This document shows, one piece after another, positions 54,265 to 62,553 of a stretch of DNA of 64,000 nt (position 1 is the stretch's first letter; every line of letters starts with the position of its first letter). The position numbers were made by a program, and so were the translations under genes. The notes beneath the pieces were generated by a model. The model was given only the letters and a program-made list of their open reading frames with translations, did no database searches and was not told where the DNA came from. This DNA comes from SZUA-378 sp036652815 (GTDB lineage Bacteria; Bacillota; Clostridia; Lachnospirales; Lachnospiraceae), in assembly GCA_036652815.1 (NCBI GenBank), contig JAVVVE010000001.1, positions 113,617 through 177,616 on the forward strand. Reading direction: 5' to 3'.

Positions 54265-55350
54265 CTAATATTCAAAAGTCTCCATATACCTCATGTATTT
54301 AACTACCATCAACGCAATCTTAAAAGTAATCGCATCCTCAAAGATGCGAAGATCCAGTCCTGTGCTCTTCTGTAGCTTATCCAATCGGTATACCAGCGTA
54401 TTACGATGAATAAACAATTGTCTGGAAGTCTCTGATACGTTTAAACTATTTTCAAAAAATCGATTGATCGTCGTTAATGTTTCTTCATCAAACTCATCCG
54501 GACTCTTTCCTCCGAAAATCTCCTGAATAAACATCTTGCATAACGGAATCGGAAGCTGATAGATTAAACGTCCTATCCCCAATTCATTATATGCAACAAT
54601 CGCTCTCTCCCGGAAGAAAATCTTGCCGACATCCAATGCCATCTTCGCTTCTTTATAAGAACGACTTACCTCTTTAATCTCATTCACAATCGTGCCATAT
54701 GAGATATGCGGATTTGAAATACCCTCTTTAAATAGTAACGTTTCAATGGTAGTCGCTGCTTTCTCGATTTCTTTGCCATTCTCCGTCTCTGATAATTCTT
54801 TGACTATGATAACATTACGCTCATCTACGGCAGTCACAAAATCTCCCATACCACTTAGATTCATGCGAACCAGCTCCATCACGTTATTATCTTTAGATAA
54901 ACCGGACTCCACTATCATCACTACGCGTCTGGCGTCAGTTTGAATATGCAGTTTTTTGGAGCGGCTATAGATATCCACCAGCAATAAGTTATCCAGTAAG
55001 AGATTCTTAATAAAATTATCTTTATCAAAACGCTCTTTGTAAGCCAGCAGCAGACCCTGTATCTGGAAAGCAGCCATCTTACCTACCACGTAAGAATTCT
55101 CTCCGATACCTCCCACTGCCAGAATATATTCTAATTGTGTATCATCATATATCTTAAAGAATTGAAATCCTTGTATTTCCTGGCTATCTGCCGGTGATTT
55201 GGCAAATTCCAATACTGCAAGCTCCAAGTAAGAAGTATCCTTCATCGTTGTTGCAATTGATTTACCATCCGTATCAATCACACCGAATTCGACTCTTGCA
55301 ATCGCTTTCATACCATCAATCGTATTTTGTAAGATTTGATTTGATATCAT
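54265..55350 (-). CDS. PucR/CdaR-type transcriptional regulator
   Basis: 361 residues. The N-terminal two thirds are sensor-like with GVIDTDGKSIATT and a GGDEF-like central part. The C-terminal 60 residues form the PucR helix-turn-helix: FFENSLNVSETSRQLFIHRN then TLVYRLDKLQKSTGLDLR. Such proteins (sugar diacid regulator CdaR, PucR) respond to small carboxylic metabolites; the ligand is unknown. This is not the YbbR protein CdaR at 34758. It lies 28 bases before ftsE, so the two may be co-transcribed. Confidence 0.88.
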   Translation of the reverse strand: MISNQILQNTIDGMKAIARVEFGVIDTDGKSIATTMKDTSYLELAVLEFAKSPADSQEIQGFQFFKIYDDTQLEYILAVGGIGENSYVVGKMAAFQIQGLLLAYKERFDKDNFIKNLLLDNLLLVDIYSRSKKLHIQTDARRVVMIVESGLSKDNNVMELVRMNLSGMGDFVTAVDERNVIIVKELSETENGKEIEKAATTIETLLFKEGISNPHISYGTIVNEIKEVSRSYKEAKMALDVGKIFFRERAIVAYNELGIGRLIYQLPIPLCKMFIQEIFGGKSPDEFDEETLTTINRFFENSLNVSETSRQLFIHRNTLVYRLDKLQKSTGLDLRIFEDAITFKIALMVVKYMRYMETFEY

Positions 55351-55467
55351 TTCCTATCCGCCCCTTTATCTTTGTACAAGTTCACAGCAATCTTCATACT
55401 TATTCATTTTAATACACTATAACAAAATAATCTAGTTCTTTTTCGTGTTTTATTATGCATTTTATAC

Positions 55468-55502
55468 AAAAAGCAGAATAACAAATTCTTATTCTGCTTT
55501 TT
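55468..55502 (-). terminator. Terminator whose stem includes the WecG-like stop codon
   Basis: A 14-bp stem AAAAAGCAGAATAA with its exact complement and a seven-base loop, followed by TTTTT on the minus strand. The ascending arm holds the last codons and TAA stop of the gene at 55489. Confidence 0.9.
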
Positions 55503-56166
55503 GGTCATGATATTGCGATATCTTTCGGTCAAATAATTTCTTATAAAAAGCGTTAAGTAATTTAGATCTGCGTAAACCACGATGTGTAGAAATCAAAGGG
55601 TGTGCCGGTAATGCCACCCAAATATCTGCGTTCATCATCTGCTTATTCTCATACATGAGTTGTTCATTAAGCGGATACGGAAATCTGGAAAGAATCACAT
55701 TAGGTACCACATCATTAATCTCATTAATCAAGGAATCTACACTGCCGGCGGATTCATCCAGTATATATTCGCCTACTACGCACAAGCCATCCTGTTGTGC
55801 ATAAAGATCATGCTGCAGCTGTTCCATCTGTTTTGTGCTGTCTGAGAGTAGAAATATCTTGAGGTGTCGTCTTGCTAACCGTTGCAATAATTCATGCACA
55901 AACTCGCCCTCTTCCACCTCTCTCATGCGATTACGAGTAGCAAATCCGGCAGCCTTGAGGATGTCTGTTTCATCACAAATGGTCATGTCCACAGATTCCA
56001 GCCAAAGCTTTTGTTCTTCATTCTCTCCTGCCTGCACCAAAGTCTGCGTGGAAATAAAAGAAACTGTATTTAATGCACCATTATTCAGATACTCATTGAC
56101 GTATTTCAGGGATTCTTTCAACGTGAAATCAGTCAGTTCTATTCCTAATAAGTTAATTTTCCTCAT
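55489..56166 (-). CDS. WecG/TagA/CpsF-family glycosyltransferase (GT26)
   Basis: 225 residues. NLLGIELTDFTLKESLKYV at the N-terminus, a FISTQTLVQAGENEEQKLW stretch, LARRHLKIFLLSDS, and a C-terminal PNVILSRFPYPLNEQ region with VALPAHPLISTHRGLRRS. Typical members carry NPDG and FxG motifs that are altered here, so activity is less certain. In walls the family adds ManNAc to lipid-linked GlcNAc for teichoic acid. The ATG at 56166 with AAGG upstream gives the usual start. Confidence 0.8.
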   Translation of the reverse strand: MRKINLLGIELTDFTLKESLKYVNEYLNNGALNTVSFISTQTLVQAGENEEQKLWLESVDMTICDETDILKAAGFATRNRMREVEEGEFVHELLQRLARRHLKIFLLSDSTKQMEQLQHDLYAQQDGLCVVGEYILDESAGSVDSLINEINDVVPNVILSRFPYPLNEQLMYENKQMMNADIWVALPAHPLISTHRGLRRSKLLNAFYKKLFDRKISQYHDQKAE

Positions 56167-56194
56167 AGGCCTTCCCTTTCTCTGATATTGGTAT

Positions 56195-56223
56195 ATTATA
56201 GCAAACAAAAAAGTCGAATTCAA
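56195..56223 (-). promoter_or_regulatory. Promoter of the WecG-like gene
   Basis: TTGAAT (56218-56223) and TATAAT (56195-56200) with 17-base spacing, about 30 bases before the ATG. Confidence 0.75.
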
Positions 56224-56272
56224 CAAAATTATGTGGCTATCTGTGAATTATTTGTGAACTTTTACAAGTAAT

Positions 56273-57214
56273 TTAGAGATGGGAAAGTAAAAAATCAAAT
56301 CCAATATAGGCTACACATAAGATAATGCTCATCAATAATGGTGCAGTCAGAGTCTTACGTTTTCCAACGGTAAACCCGTTTTGTATCTCTCCAAAATCAC
56401 GCGTGCGGTGCTCATGCTCGGCAATCCATACAAGGACACACCACCCCAGAGCCGTTGTGATCATGGCAATGACCATATAGACACTAATCGTAATCAGCAT
56501 CATCTTGCCGGTCATAGCTTCCTGCACTGCTTCCGATGGCAGATTTGGCATCCACCGTTCGGTTACATATAAGAGAATAACCGTATGTGAATTAAATACC
56601 ACATGAAAAATAATAGGTGCCCATATGCTGTCGGTAGCTTCTTTAAGCAATACCAGAATACAGCCAATCACAAAAGCATATAATGCCTGATTTAGGTTCA
56701 TATGCATCAGTCCAAACAATAATGCCGACAAAAGCATCGCCTGCAAAATCGAGGCAGACTTCTTATAGCCTGTATACATCAATCCTCTAAAAACCAGTTC
56801 TTCACAAACCGGCCCATAAATTCCCATTAAAAATAACATGGTTAAAAACGGCATCTTCAGAATATCTGTGCTGATGGTTGCAACCACGTTCTCCGTAAAC
56901 ATCATACTAATGGCATTAATAACGGTAATAAGGGGCATAGACAAGTATACCAATACGATAATCATCAGAATCGTTTTAAATTGAATCTTACGAAACGATA
57001 CTACATCGCGCAAACGTGTCCGTGTAGCAGCCACAAAGATCAATGCCGGTATTACCAGTAATAATTCGCTCAGAATCAAATTAGGAACAATCGCAAGCGT
57101 AATTGCCCCATTTGATATCATGAACAACACGGTGACACCGATTGTAACCACCAGTTTAACCAAAATGATGCACAAGAACATCCAGTCTATTGTCTTACCC
57201 TTCATTACTGTCAT
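56273..57214 (-). CDS. CPBP-family intramembrane metalloprotease
   Basis: 313 residues, about eight membrane helices. The CPBP (Abi) signature is complete: CEELVFRGLMY (EExxxR motif) in one helix, FGLMHMNLNQALYAF with the second His, and FHVVFNSHTV with the third. AGGA lies five bases before the ATG. Such proteins process membrane substrates or contribute to bacteriocin self-immunity; no bacteriocin gene is nearby. Confidence 0.9.
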   Translation of the reverse strand: MTVMKGKTIDWMFLCIILVKLVVTIGVTVLFMISNGAITLAIVPNLILSELLLVIPALIFVAATRTRLRDVVSFRKIQFKTILMIIVLVYLSMPLITVINAISMMFTENVVATISTDILKMPFLTMLFLMGIYGPVCEELVFRGLMYTGYKKSASILQAMLLSALLFGLMHMNLNQALYAFVIGCILVLLKEATDSIWAPIIFHVVFNSHTVILLYVTERWMPNLPSEAVQEAMTGKMMLITISVYMVIAMITTALGWCVLVWIAEHEHRTRDFGEIQNGFTVGKRKTLTAPLLMSIILCVAYIGFDFLLSHL

Positions 57215-57240
57215 CTCTATCCTATCTAAATTTATTTCCT

Positions 57241-57474
57241 TTAGTCATTCATCATAAAATCTACTAATTTATTAATATCTTCCGGTTCGTAAGCAATTAC
57301 TTCTAATTCTTCAATCGTTCCGTCAGAGAAGATATTGGCAAGTGATACATATTGAGATAATTTTGATTTAAGATTCAGTCTGTCTCCTTCTCCTGTTACT
57401 AATTCTACTTTTCCTGCACAGCTGTCAATTACCTTAAAAAATTTTTCGATGTTTGTGATGTGTTTTACTTTCAT
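57241..57474 (-). CDS. Small acidic protein of unknown function
   Basis: 77 residues starting MKVKHITNIEKFFKVIDSC and ending DINKLVDFMMND, probably a compact alpha/beta domain with no membrane segment. I do not recognise a functional family. AAGGAG six bases from the ATG at 57474 fixes the start. It sits between cvfB and the CPBP protease in the same direction. Confidence 0.75.
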   Translation of the reverse strand: MKVKHITNIEKFFKVIDSCAGKVELVTGEGDRLNLKSKLSQYVSLANIFSDGTIEELEVIAYEPEDINKLVDFMMND

Positions 57475-57509
57475 GTCTGACTCCTTCTGTTGCTCCTGCA
57501 ACGCTTGTT

Positions 57510-58349
57510 TTATTTGATAGTAATATTACTTTCGTTAATCTGAATCTTGTTTTCCTTCAGCAGTCGCCCTACTGCCCGTTTAAAACCGTTCTTACTCATC
57601 TGTAGCTCTTCTTTAATCAGACTAGGGTCTGCCTTATCTGTAAATGGAAGTACGCCTCCACGTGCTATCATCGCCTCCATTACCAGTGCTGCATCTGTAT
57701 CCATCTGAAGATATGCTTTATCTCTGATACTTAAATCGAGTTTACCATCTTCTTTCACTTCGGACACTCGGGCGGTAATCACATCTCCGATCTCCACTGT
57801 ACCATATAATTCTCTCTGCGGAATCAGACCGGAATACACATTGTCAACAGCCACAAATGCACCAAACTCTCGGCTCATCTCGTAAACACATCCCTGCACA
57901 CTGTCATCCTTATGATAAGGACTGTCTGTCTTTAAATAAGGGTACACATTCATTGTAGCACAGAGCCTACCACTCTTGTCAATATAAAGTGCAGCCAGAC
58001 AGGTATCTCCTGCAGCTACTTTTTTTGTTTGTTCATGAAACGGCAGCAGCAGGTCTTTTTCTAAACCCCAGTCTAAAAATGCCCCCACCTGATTTACTTC
58101 TACAACCGTAAGCTCAGCAACCTCTCCCAAATGAAGCTTGGGTGTATTTACCGTTGCAATCAATCTGTCTTTGGAATCTCTGTAAACAAAAACAGACATT
58201 TGATTGCCAAGCAGCATATCTGCCGGCACCTGTTTCAATGGCAACAGCACTTTATCCTCTGCATCTTCTCGAGGTCCTTCTGCTAAGTAAATGCCAAAGT
58301 CCGTTCTTTTTACCATATATAGTTCTTGTGTTATCCCTAATTGAATCAT
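57510..58349 (-). CDS. cvfB: CvfB-like S1-domain RNA-binding protein
   Basis: 279 residues. Three S1-like units: an N-terminal one with RTDFGIYLAEG, a second with LTVVEVNQVGAFLDWGLEKDLLLPF, and a third with EFGAFVAVDNVYSGLIPQRE and ARVSEVKEDGKLDLSIRDK. A C-terminal winged-helix region (KEELQMSKNGFKRAVGRLL) follows. This is the layout of CvfB/YitL, which binds RNA and affects virulence regulators in staphylococci. Confidence 0.9.
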   Translation of the reverse strand: MIQLGITQELYMVKRTDFGIYLAEGPREDAEDKVLLPLKQVPADMLLGNQMSVFVYRDSKDRLIATVNTPKLHLGEVAELTVVEVNQVGAFLDWGLEKDLLLPFHEQTKKVAAGDTCLAALYIDKSGRLCATMNVYPYLKTDSPYHKDDSVQGCVYEMSREFGAFVAVDNVYSGLIPQRELYGTVEIGDVITARVSEVKEDGKLDLSIRDKAYLQMDTDAALVMEAMIARGGVLPFTDKADPSLIKEELQMSKNGFKRAVGRLLKENKIQINESNITIK

Positions 58350-58402
58350 ACGCTATCTCTATCCTCCGTTATGTTATAAGGCATGCTTATTAGATTTGTC
58401 CA

Positions 58403-59110
58403 TCATGCCATCGTTAGTTCTATCACTGCGTAAATATCGCCATTGTCCTGTGACAGGATGATGGTTACGATATCTTTCTCTTGAATCAAAGACGGAATCA
58501 TAATGTCCCCTAAAACTGCTGATTTCTTATATTCTGCCCGCATCTGCTTCACCACTGCATCTGCTCCGATATAGTCCATGGCAATCCGAAGATATTGTCC
58601 GTTATTGACATGATGGTTGGTATCAAGATGATGGCGTTTGATGACGAGTGGTTCCTGCCGCACACCCTCCTTAAGAATAGGAATCTTCCGGGGTGCATAT
58701 TCCATCGGTAATCTATCGGATAATACATAAGCATTCCGCATCTCTTGTGGCAATCTAACCGGGCGGCCGGCCTCCATATCCATATAAGTCCATATCGAAT
58801 TGGCACAGGCAATCTGCTGTCCTGCCTCGTCTTCCATATAGAAGTTACGCAATCCCAAAAAATTCTTAAACTCATAGGGAAATGTCACTATCTTAATCCG
58901 TTCCCCCATCCGGGGATAACGTGTTACTACGATCTGCCATGCTGACATCAGCCACGCACAATGCAGCTTCTCTAAATAAGTGATGCCGACTCCGATATCT
59001 TCCGAATGAAACGTACTGCAATCCTGAAAATAATCCAAGACAGCCGGTAAACTCAACTTGCCGGTCTTATCGATCTCACTGTATCGCACTCGTCCCTCTA
59101 TACTGTACAT
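58403..59110 (-). CDS. Acyl-ACP thioesterase
   Basis: 235 residues with a double hotdog fold: RYSEIDKTGKLSLPAVLDYFQDCSTFHSED in the first half and the catalytic-region HHLDTNHHVNNGQYLRIA in the second, as in plant and bacterial FatA/FatB-like enzymes. It releases fatty acids from acyl carrier protein. TGGAG six bases before the ATG at 59110 gives the MYSIEGRV start; the ATG at 59131 is an alternative. Confidence 0.9.
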   Translation of the reverse strand: MYSIEGRVRYSEIDKTGKLSLPAVLDYFQDCSTFHSEDIGVGITYLEKLHCAWLMSAWQIVVTRYPRMGERIKIVTFPYEFKNFLGLRNFYMEDEAGQQIACANSIWTYMDMEAGRPVRLPQEMRNAYVLSDRLPMEYAPRKIPILKEGVRQEPLVIKRHHLDTNHHVNNGQYLRIAMDYIGADAVVKQMRAEYKKSAVLGDIMIPSLIQEKDIVTIILSQDNGDIYAVIELTMA

Positions 59111-59139
59111 AAAGAACTCCATCCTTTCCATAAGAATCT

Positions 59140-59177
59140 AAAAAGACGAATTAAAGATGACAACATCTTAATTCGCC
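59140..59177 (-). terminator. Terminator after tRNA-Gln
   Basis: On the minus strand GCGAATTAAGATG pairs with CATCTTTAATTCGTC (one bulge, TTGT loop) and a TTTTT run follows. It also stands directly before the thioesterase gene, which has no clear promoter of its own. Confidence 0.8.
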
Positions 59178-59210
59178 TATTCATGCACCTTGGTGCGGTG
59201 TATCAGTCAA

Positions 59211-59282
59211 CTGGGCCACAAGGATTCGAACCTTGAGATGACGGAGTCAGAGTCCGTTGCCTTACCGTTTGGCGATGGCCCA
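59211..59282 (-). tRNA. tRNA-Gln, anticodon CUG
   Basis: 72 bases on the minus strand. The acceptor TGGGCCA pairs with TGGCCCA, discriminator G, D arm GCC-AAACGGTAA-GGC, anticodon stem ACGGA/TCCGT around CTCTGAC with the CTG anticodon, and T arm CAAGG-TTCGAAT-CCTTG. The 3' CCA is not encoded. Confidence 0.96.
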
Positions 59283-59314
59283 AGAGCAATTTGATTTCTT
59301 AATTGCACTAAAGT

Positions 59315-59343
59315 AGTATAACTGATTTTGTTTTTGAATGCAA
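59315..59343 (-). promoter_or_regulatory. Promoter of tRNA-Gln
   Basis: TTGCAT (59338-59343) and TATACT (59315-59320) with 17-base spacing, about 32 bases before the tRNA. Confidence 0.75.
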
Positions 59344-59364
59344 GTAGAATTTAAAAAAATTTGA

Positions 59365-59619
59365 CTATAAAGATGCCTCATATTTTTCGCGCACTGCTTT
59401 GGCTAACTGATCTCCGCAGGAAGTATCGTTGCCACCACACGTATTCCCTTTCAAATACGCTTCAATCTCTGAAACACTCATGCCATTCAATAGTTTACTG
59501 ATGGCTTTGAGATTACCTTTACAGCCATCCGTAAATTCTATATTGGTAACAATATCCCCTTCTAAATCAAAAGTTAATTTACTGGGACAGACCTTCTGTG
59601 GTTTCACTTCATATTTCAT
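59365..59619 (-). CDS. TSCPD-domain protein (TIGR03905 type)
   Basis: 84 residues. A core FTDGCKGNLKAISKLLNGMSV and a Cys-rich TCGGNDTSCGDQLAKAV end, with an additional Cys in QKVCPSK. The four conserved Cys suggest metal or iron-sulfur binding. The related domain is found at the C-terminus of some ribonucleotide reductases. AGGAG nine bases upstream supports the ATG at 59619, two bases after the stop of the symporter gene. Function unknown; the linkage to cysteine genes is suggestive. Confidence 0.85.
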   Translation of the reverse strand: MKYEVKPQKVCPSKLTFDLEGDIVTNIEFTDGCKGNLKAISKLLNGMSVSEIEAYLKGNTCGGNDTSCGDQLAKAVREKYEASL

Positions 59620-59620
59620 A

Positions 59621-61030
59621 TTATTGTTCTCCTTTTGTTGACGCAAGTGTCATGTTTTGATATGCTTCTATATTCAGACTGCCAAGTGATTTATCCACCA
59701 TCAGTGCGTTGGTTAGCGAACCGGATACATTTAACATCGTTCTTGGCATATCAATGATCGGATCAATCGCCAAGATCGGGCTGACCATCGGAAAAGAAGA
59801 TGCCATCCCAACTCCCGATAGTCCTACGCTCGCTGCCATCGTTGCCGTCCCCGGGATACCGGCAATACCAAGAGACCCAATCGTAACTACCACAATAGTC
59901 ATAATAATCATCGTCAAATCTATCGGAGTCCCTGTCACATTGCATACATAGATAATCAGTAGGGAAGGAAAGAATCCGGCACATCCCTGCATCCCTGCAG
60001 TTGTTCCAAATCCCGCCACAAAGCTAGCAGTCCCCTCATCCACTCCTAACTTTTTAGAGAGCGTCTCTATCGTCATCGGCAAGCATCCCACACTGGATCT
60101 TGACGTAAATGCCAGCACTAGGGTAGTGACGGATTTCTTTAAATAATAGATTGGATTGATTCCATAAAGCATAACCGCAATAATCTGAATCATAAATTGT
60201 ACAATCGCAGCTACATACAATGCAAGGATAAATTTACCCACATCTATGATACTGGAAATACCTCTTTGTGCAATGGTATTGGCAAGTAGTGCCAACACAG
60301 CAAATGGCATATAATCCAAAATCAGCAGTGCCATATTGATCATCACTTTATGAAGTCCATTGATGCCCGCATAGATTGGCTTGGCAAGTTCCGGAAATTC
60401 CACATTGACCCACCAGGCAGCAAGACCAAAGACTGCGGAAAAAATAACCAGACCTATTATATTATTGTCAACCATAGCACCCACGATATTATCCGGGATC
60501 AAATTACGAATCGTCGTTGCCACATCCGTAATCGCCTTGGCTTCTGCTGTTTTATCACTGACAATAGCAGAGCCTTTGCCAACACCAAATAAGATACCGA
60601 TTGTGATTCCCGTAATCGCAGCAATCGCTACCATAGACATCGTAACAATCAGTGTCTTTTTTACAAGGACACCCATACTCTTACCCTTTTCCATGTTGAT
60701 AATGACCTGCATAATGGATACCATAACGAGTGGAACCACTATCATCTTAATCAGGCCAATATACCCATTGCCAAATAATTGGAACCAGGTGGTTGTTTCA
60801 TGAACAAATCGAACCTCTAACGGTTCATCCGGAAATCCTGCCACCCATTGAATCCCTATTCCCAGCAGAAGTCCAATGCCGGTTCCTATCATAACCACCA
60901 ATGCAAAATCCATGTGTTTTTTGTGATACAATACATGAATCAAATAGAACAGTATCCCTAATATGACCAAAAACAATACGGTTTTACTGTCACTAATCAT
61001 AAGAAATTCTCGTAAAAATATATCCCCCAT
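59621..61030 (-). CDS. Dicarboxylate/amino acid:cation symporter, probably L-cystine (TcyP-like)
   Basis: 469 residues, DAACS family. Helices through the whole length, with the SRSSVGCLPMTIETL hairpin-1 serine-rich loop and GTATMAASVGLSGVG of hairpin 2. The N-terminal layout with an added helix and WVAGFPDEPLEV resembles TcyP/YdjN cystine transporters. The ATG at 61030 has GGAG seven bases upstream. It is encoded 31 bases after the desulfidase gene, which agrees with cystine or cysteine uptake. Confidence 0.88.
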   Translation of the reverse strand: MGDIFLREFLMISDSKTVLFLVILGILFYLIHVLYHKKHMDFALVVMIGTGIGLLLGIGIQWVAGFPDEPLEVRFVHETTTWFQLFGNGYIGLIKMIVVPLVMVSIMQVIINMEKGKSMGVLVKKTLIVTMSMVAIAAITGITIGILFGVGKGSAIVSDKTAEAKAITDVATTIRNLIPDNIVGAMVDNNIIGLVIFSAVFGLAAWWVNVEFPELAKPIYAGINGLHKVMINMALLILDYMPFAVLALLANTIAQRGISSIIDVGKFILALYVAAIVQFMIQIIAVMLYGINPIYYLKKSVTTLVLAFTSRSSVGCLPMTIETLSKKLGVDEGTASFVAGFGTTAGMQGCAGFFPSLLIIYVCNVTGTPIDLTMIIMTIVVVTIGSLGIAGIPGTATMAASVGLSGVGMASSFPMVSPILAIDPIIDMPRTMLNVSGSLTNALMVDKSLGSLNIEAYQNMTLASTKGEQ

Positions 61031-61061
61031 TCTCTCTTTCTCCCCCACACTTCAGATTCTT

Positions 61062-62348
61062 TTAATTATCTTCCACGCTAACTCTATCAATCATAACATT
61101 TAGAATCTCCGTATCTGTATTTTTCATACCCACTCTGCCAATATAGCCCATGCTTCGGATGGTACTCTCTACATCTTCCTTAACTATCCCTTCACCCGGC
61201 AGAAAAGTCCTATGCTCCCGCCCCAGAAAATGAGCTAAAATGGCCGCTTCCACGGAAGATGCTATCTTGGCAGCACACGACGGTTTTGCTCCATCGCAGA
61301 CGATGCCACCCACATTGGCAATTGTATTGACAATCGTCAAGGATACCTCTTCATAACCTCCACCATAGAGATAAGTAATCCCCGCACCACTTCCACATCC
61401 CGCACTCACTGCTCCACAATATGCGGAAAGGCTGCCTACATATTTTTTTTGATGTATCGCTACTAAATTACTGACCACCAATGCCCTATACAGTTTATCT
61501 TTAGATACACCCAATTCTTTTGCAAATTCTATCACCGGTAAAGAAACCGTCATACCCTGATTGCCACTGCCCGAATTAATGACTACAGGGAGAGAGCATC
61601 CTCCCATCCTGGCGTCTGACCCCGCTGCAGCCTTGGCTCTTGCCCTAATCTTAACATCCTCACCATATACTTCTAGAAGGGTACGACCGACTTGTGCCCC
61701 ATATGGATGCTTCAGACCTTCCTCCGCAATGGCTGTATTCATCGTCATCTGGTTATCCAGTACCTCTTTGATATCTTCGATCTGAACGCAATCGGCAAAT
61801 TCCAAGATATCTTTTACCTTGAGCAACGACTTGTCCACATGATTCGGAGACTGCTCTGATACTGCATGTTCAAATAAAACTTCTCCGTCTTTCTCGATTC
61901 TGGTAATCAGCGTATGTCTGTTAATAATCGTAACCTCTGCATAATGATTGCCATGGATAGCTTTGGCTACAATATAGAGATTCTCAACTCCTTCCTCCAA
62001 GGTGCAACTGCAGAATCCCGCAGCTACAAGTTCTTTTGTCTTTTCAATATCCTTCTGCGTGATGGACTCAAGCACTTCCAGCTCTTTGTCGGCATCGCCG
62101 CCTACCACGCCAAGTGTGGCTGCTACTTCGATGCCCCTTAAGCCACCGGAATTAGGTACCGTCACGCCTTTTACATTCTTAATAATATTACCGCTGCAGC
62201 GTAATTCAATAGATTCCGGAAAATAGCCCAGCACGCTTCCGGCTTTCGCTGTCGCATAGGCAATCGCAATCGGTTCCGTGCATCCAAGTGCAGGTACTAA
62301 TTCATTTTTTAAGATTTTAACATATGCCTTGTATAAATCTTCATTCAC
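61062..62348 (-). CDS. cyuA: L-cysteine desulfidase/serine dehydratase-like protein (CyuA, UPF0597)
   Basis: 428 residues. It starts NEDLYKAYVKILKNELVPALGCTEP, the hallmark of the CyuA/YhaM family, and has SAYCGAVSAGCGSGAG and GIVCDGAKPSC, which supply Cys residues expected to hold a [4Fe-4S] cluster. Members degrade L-cysteine to pyruvate, ammonia and sulfide under anaerobic conditions. A GTG at 62348 is the start: GAGGAG is seven bases upstream and it gives the family length; the frame continues further to 62495 without support. Next to a TcyP-type symporter it makes a cysteine catabolism pair. Confidence 0.93.
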   Translation of the reverse strand: MNEDLYKAYVKILKNELVPALGCTEPIAIAYATAKAGSVLGYFPESIELRCSGNIIKNVKGVTVPNSGGLRGIEVAATLGVVGGDADKELEVLESITQKDIEKTKELVAAGFCSCTLEEGVENLYIVAKAIHGNHYAEVTIINRHTLITRIEKDGEVLFEHAVSEQSPNHVDKSLLKVKDILEFADCVQIEDIKEVLDNQMTMNTAIAEEGLKHPYGAQVGRTLLEVYGEDVKIRARAKAAAGSDARMGGCSLPVVINSGSGNQGMTVSLPVIEFAKELGVSKDKLYRALVVSNLVAIHQKKYVGSLSAYCGAVSAGCGSGAGITYLYGGGYEEVSLTIVNTIANVGGIVCDGAKPSCAAKIASSVEAAILAHFLGREHRTFLPGEGIVKEDVESTIRSMGYIGRVGMKNTDTEILNVMIDRVSVEDN

Positions 62349-62412
62349 TTGTTTACTCCTCGCTGTTCTTTCTAGCTGTTTATTACTGATCATTAGTTTC
62401 AAAGTTAATCTT

Positions 62413-62452
62413 ATTATACCCGAAAATGTATTTTTTATAAAAACATTCCGGG
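62413..62452 (-). promoter_or_regulatory. cyuA promoter -10 with adjoining inverted-repeat operator candidate
   Basis: A perfect TATAAT (62413-62418) with a poor -35. An imperfect inverted repeat fills the spacer and -35 region (cccgaaaatgt at 62419-62429 against acattccggg at 62443-62452), a likely binding site for a cysteine-responsive regulator. Confidence 0.55.
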
Positions 62453-62479
62453 AGAAGTAATTCACAATTGAATTTATGA

Positions 62480-62509
62480 TTGCATAAGCAGACATTTACA
62501 TGGTATACT
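62480..62509 (+). promoter_or_regulatory. Promoter of the DUF4143 ATPase gene
   Basis: TTGCAT (62480-62485) and TATACT (62504-62509), 18-base spacing, 45 bases before the ATG; divergent from the cyuA promoter. Confidence 0.65.
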
Positions 62510-62553
62510 AATTCCGAGAAAGTGTGCAAAACTATTTTTTTCGGAGGTAACTT

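Noticed and set aside
59183..59197. Small hairpin gcacc-tt-ggtgc just after tRNA-Gln
   Set aside because: Five-base arms with a two-base loop and no T run; the real terminator is the longer stem at 59140-59177.
62349..62495. Longer N-terminus for the CyuA-like protein
   Set aside because: The extension crosses the predicted promoter and inverted repeat, and the GTG at 62348 has a strong ribosome-binding site and the usual family start.
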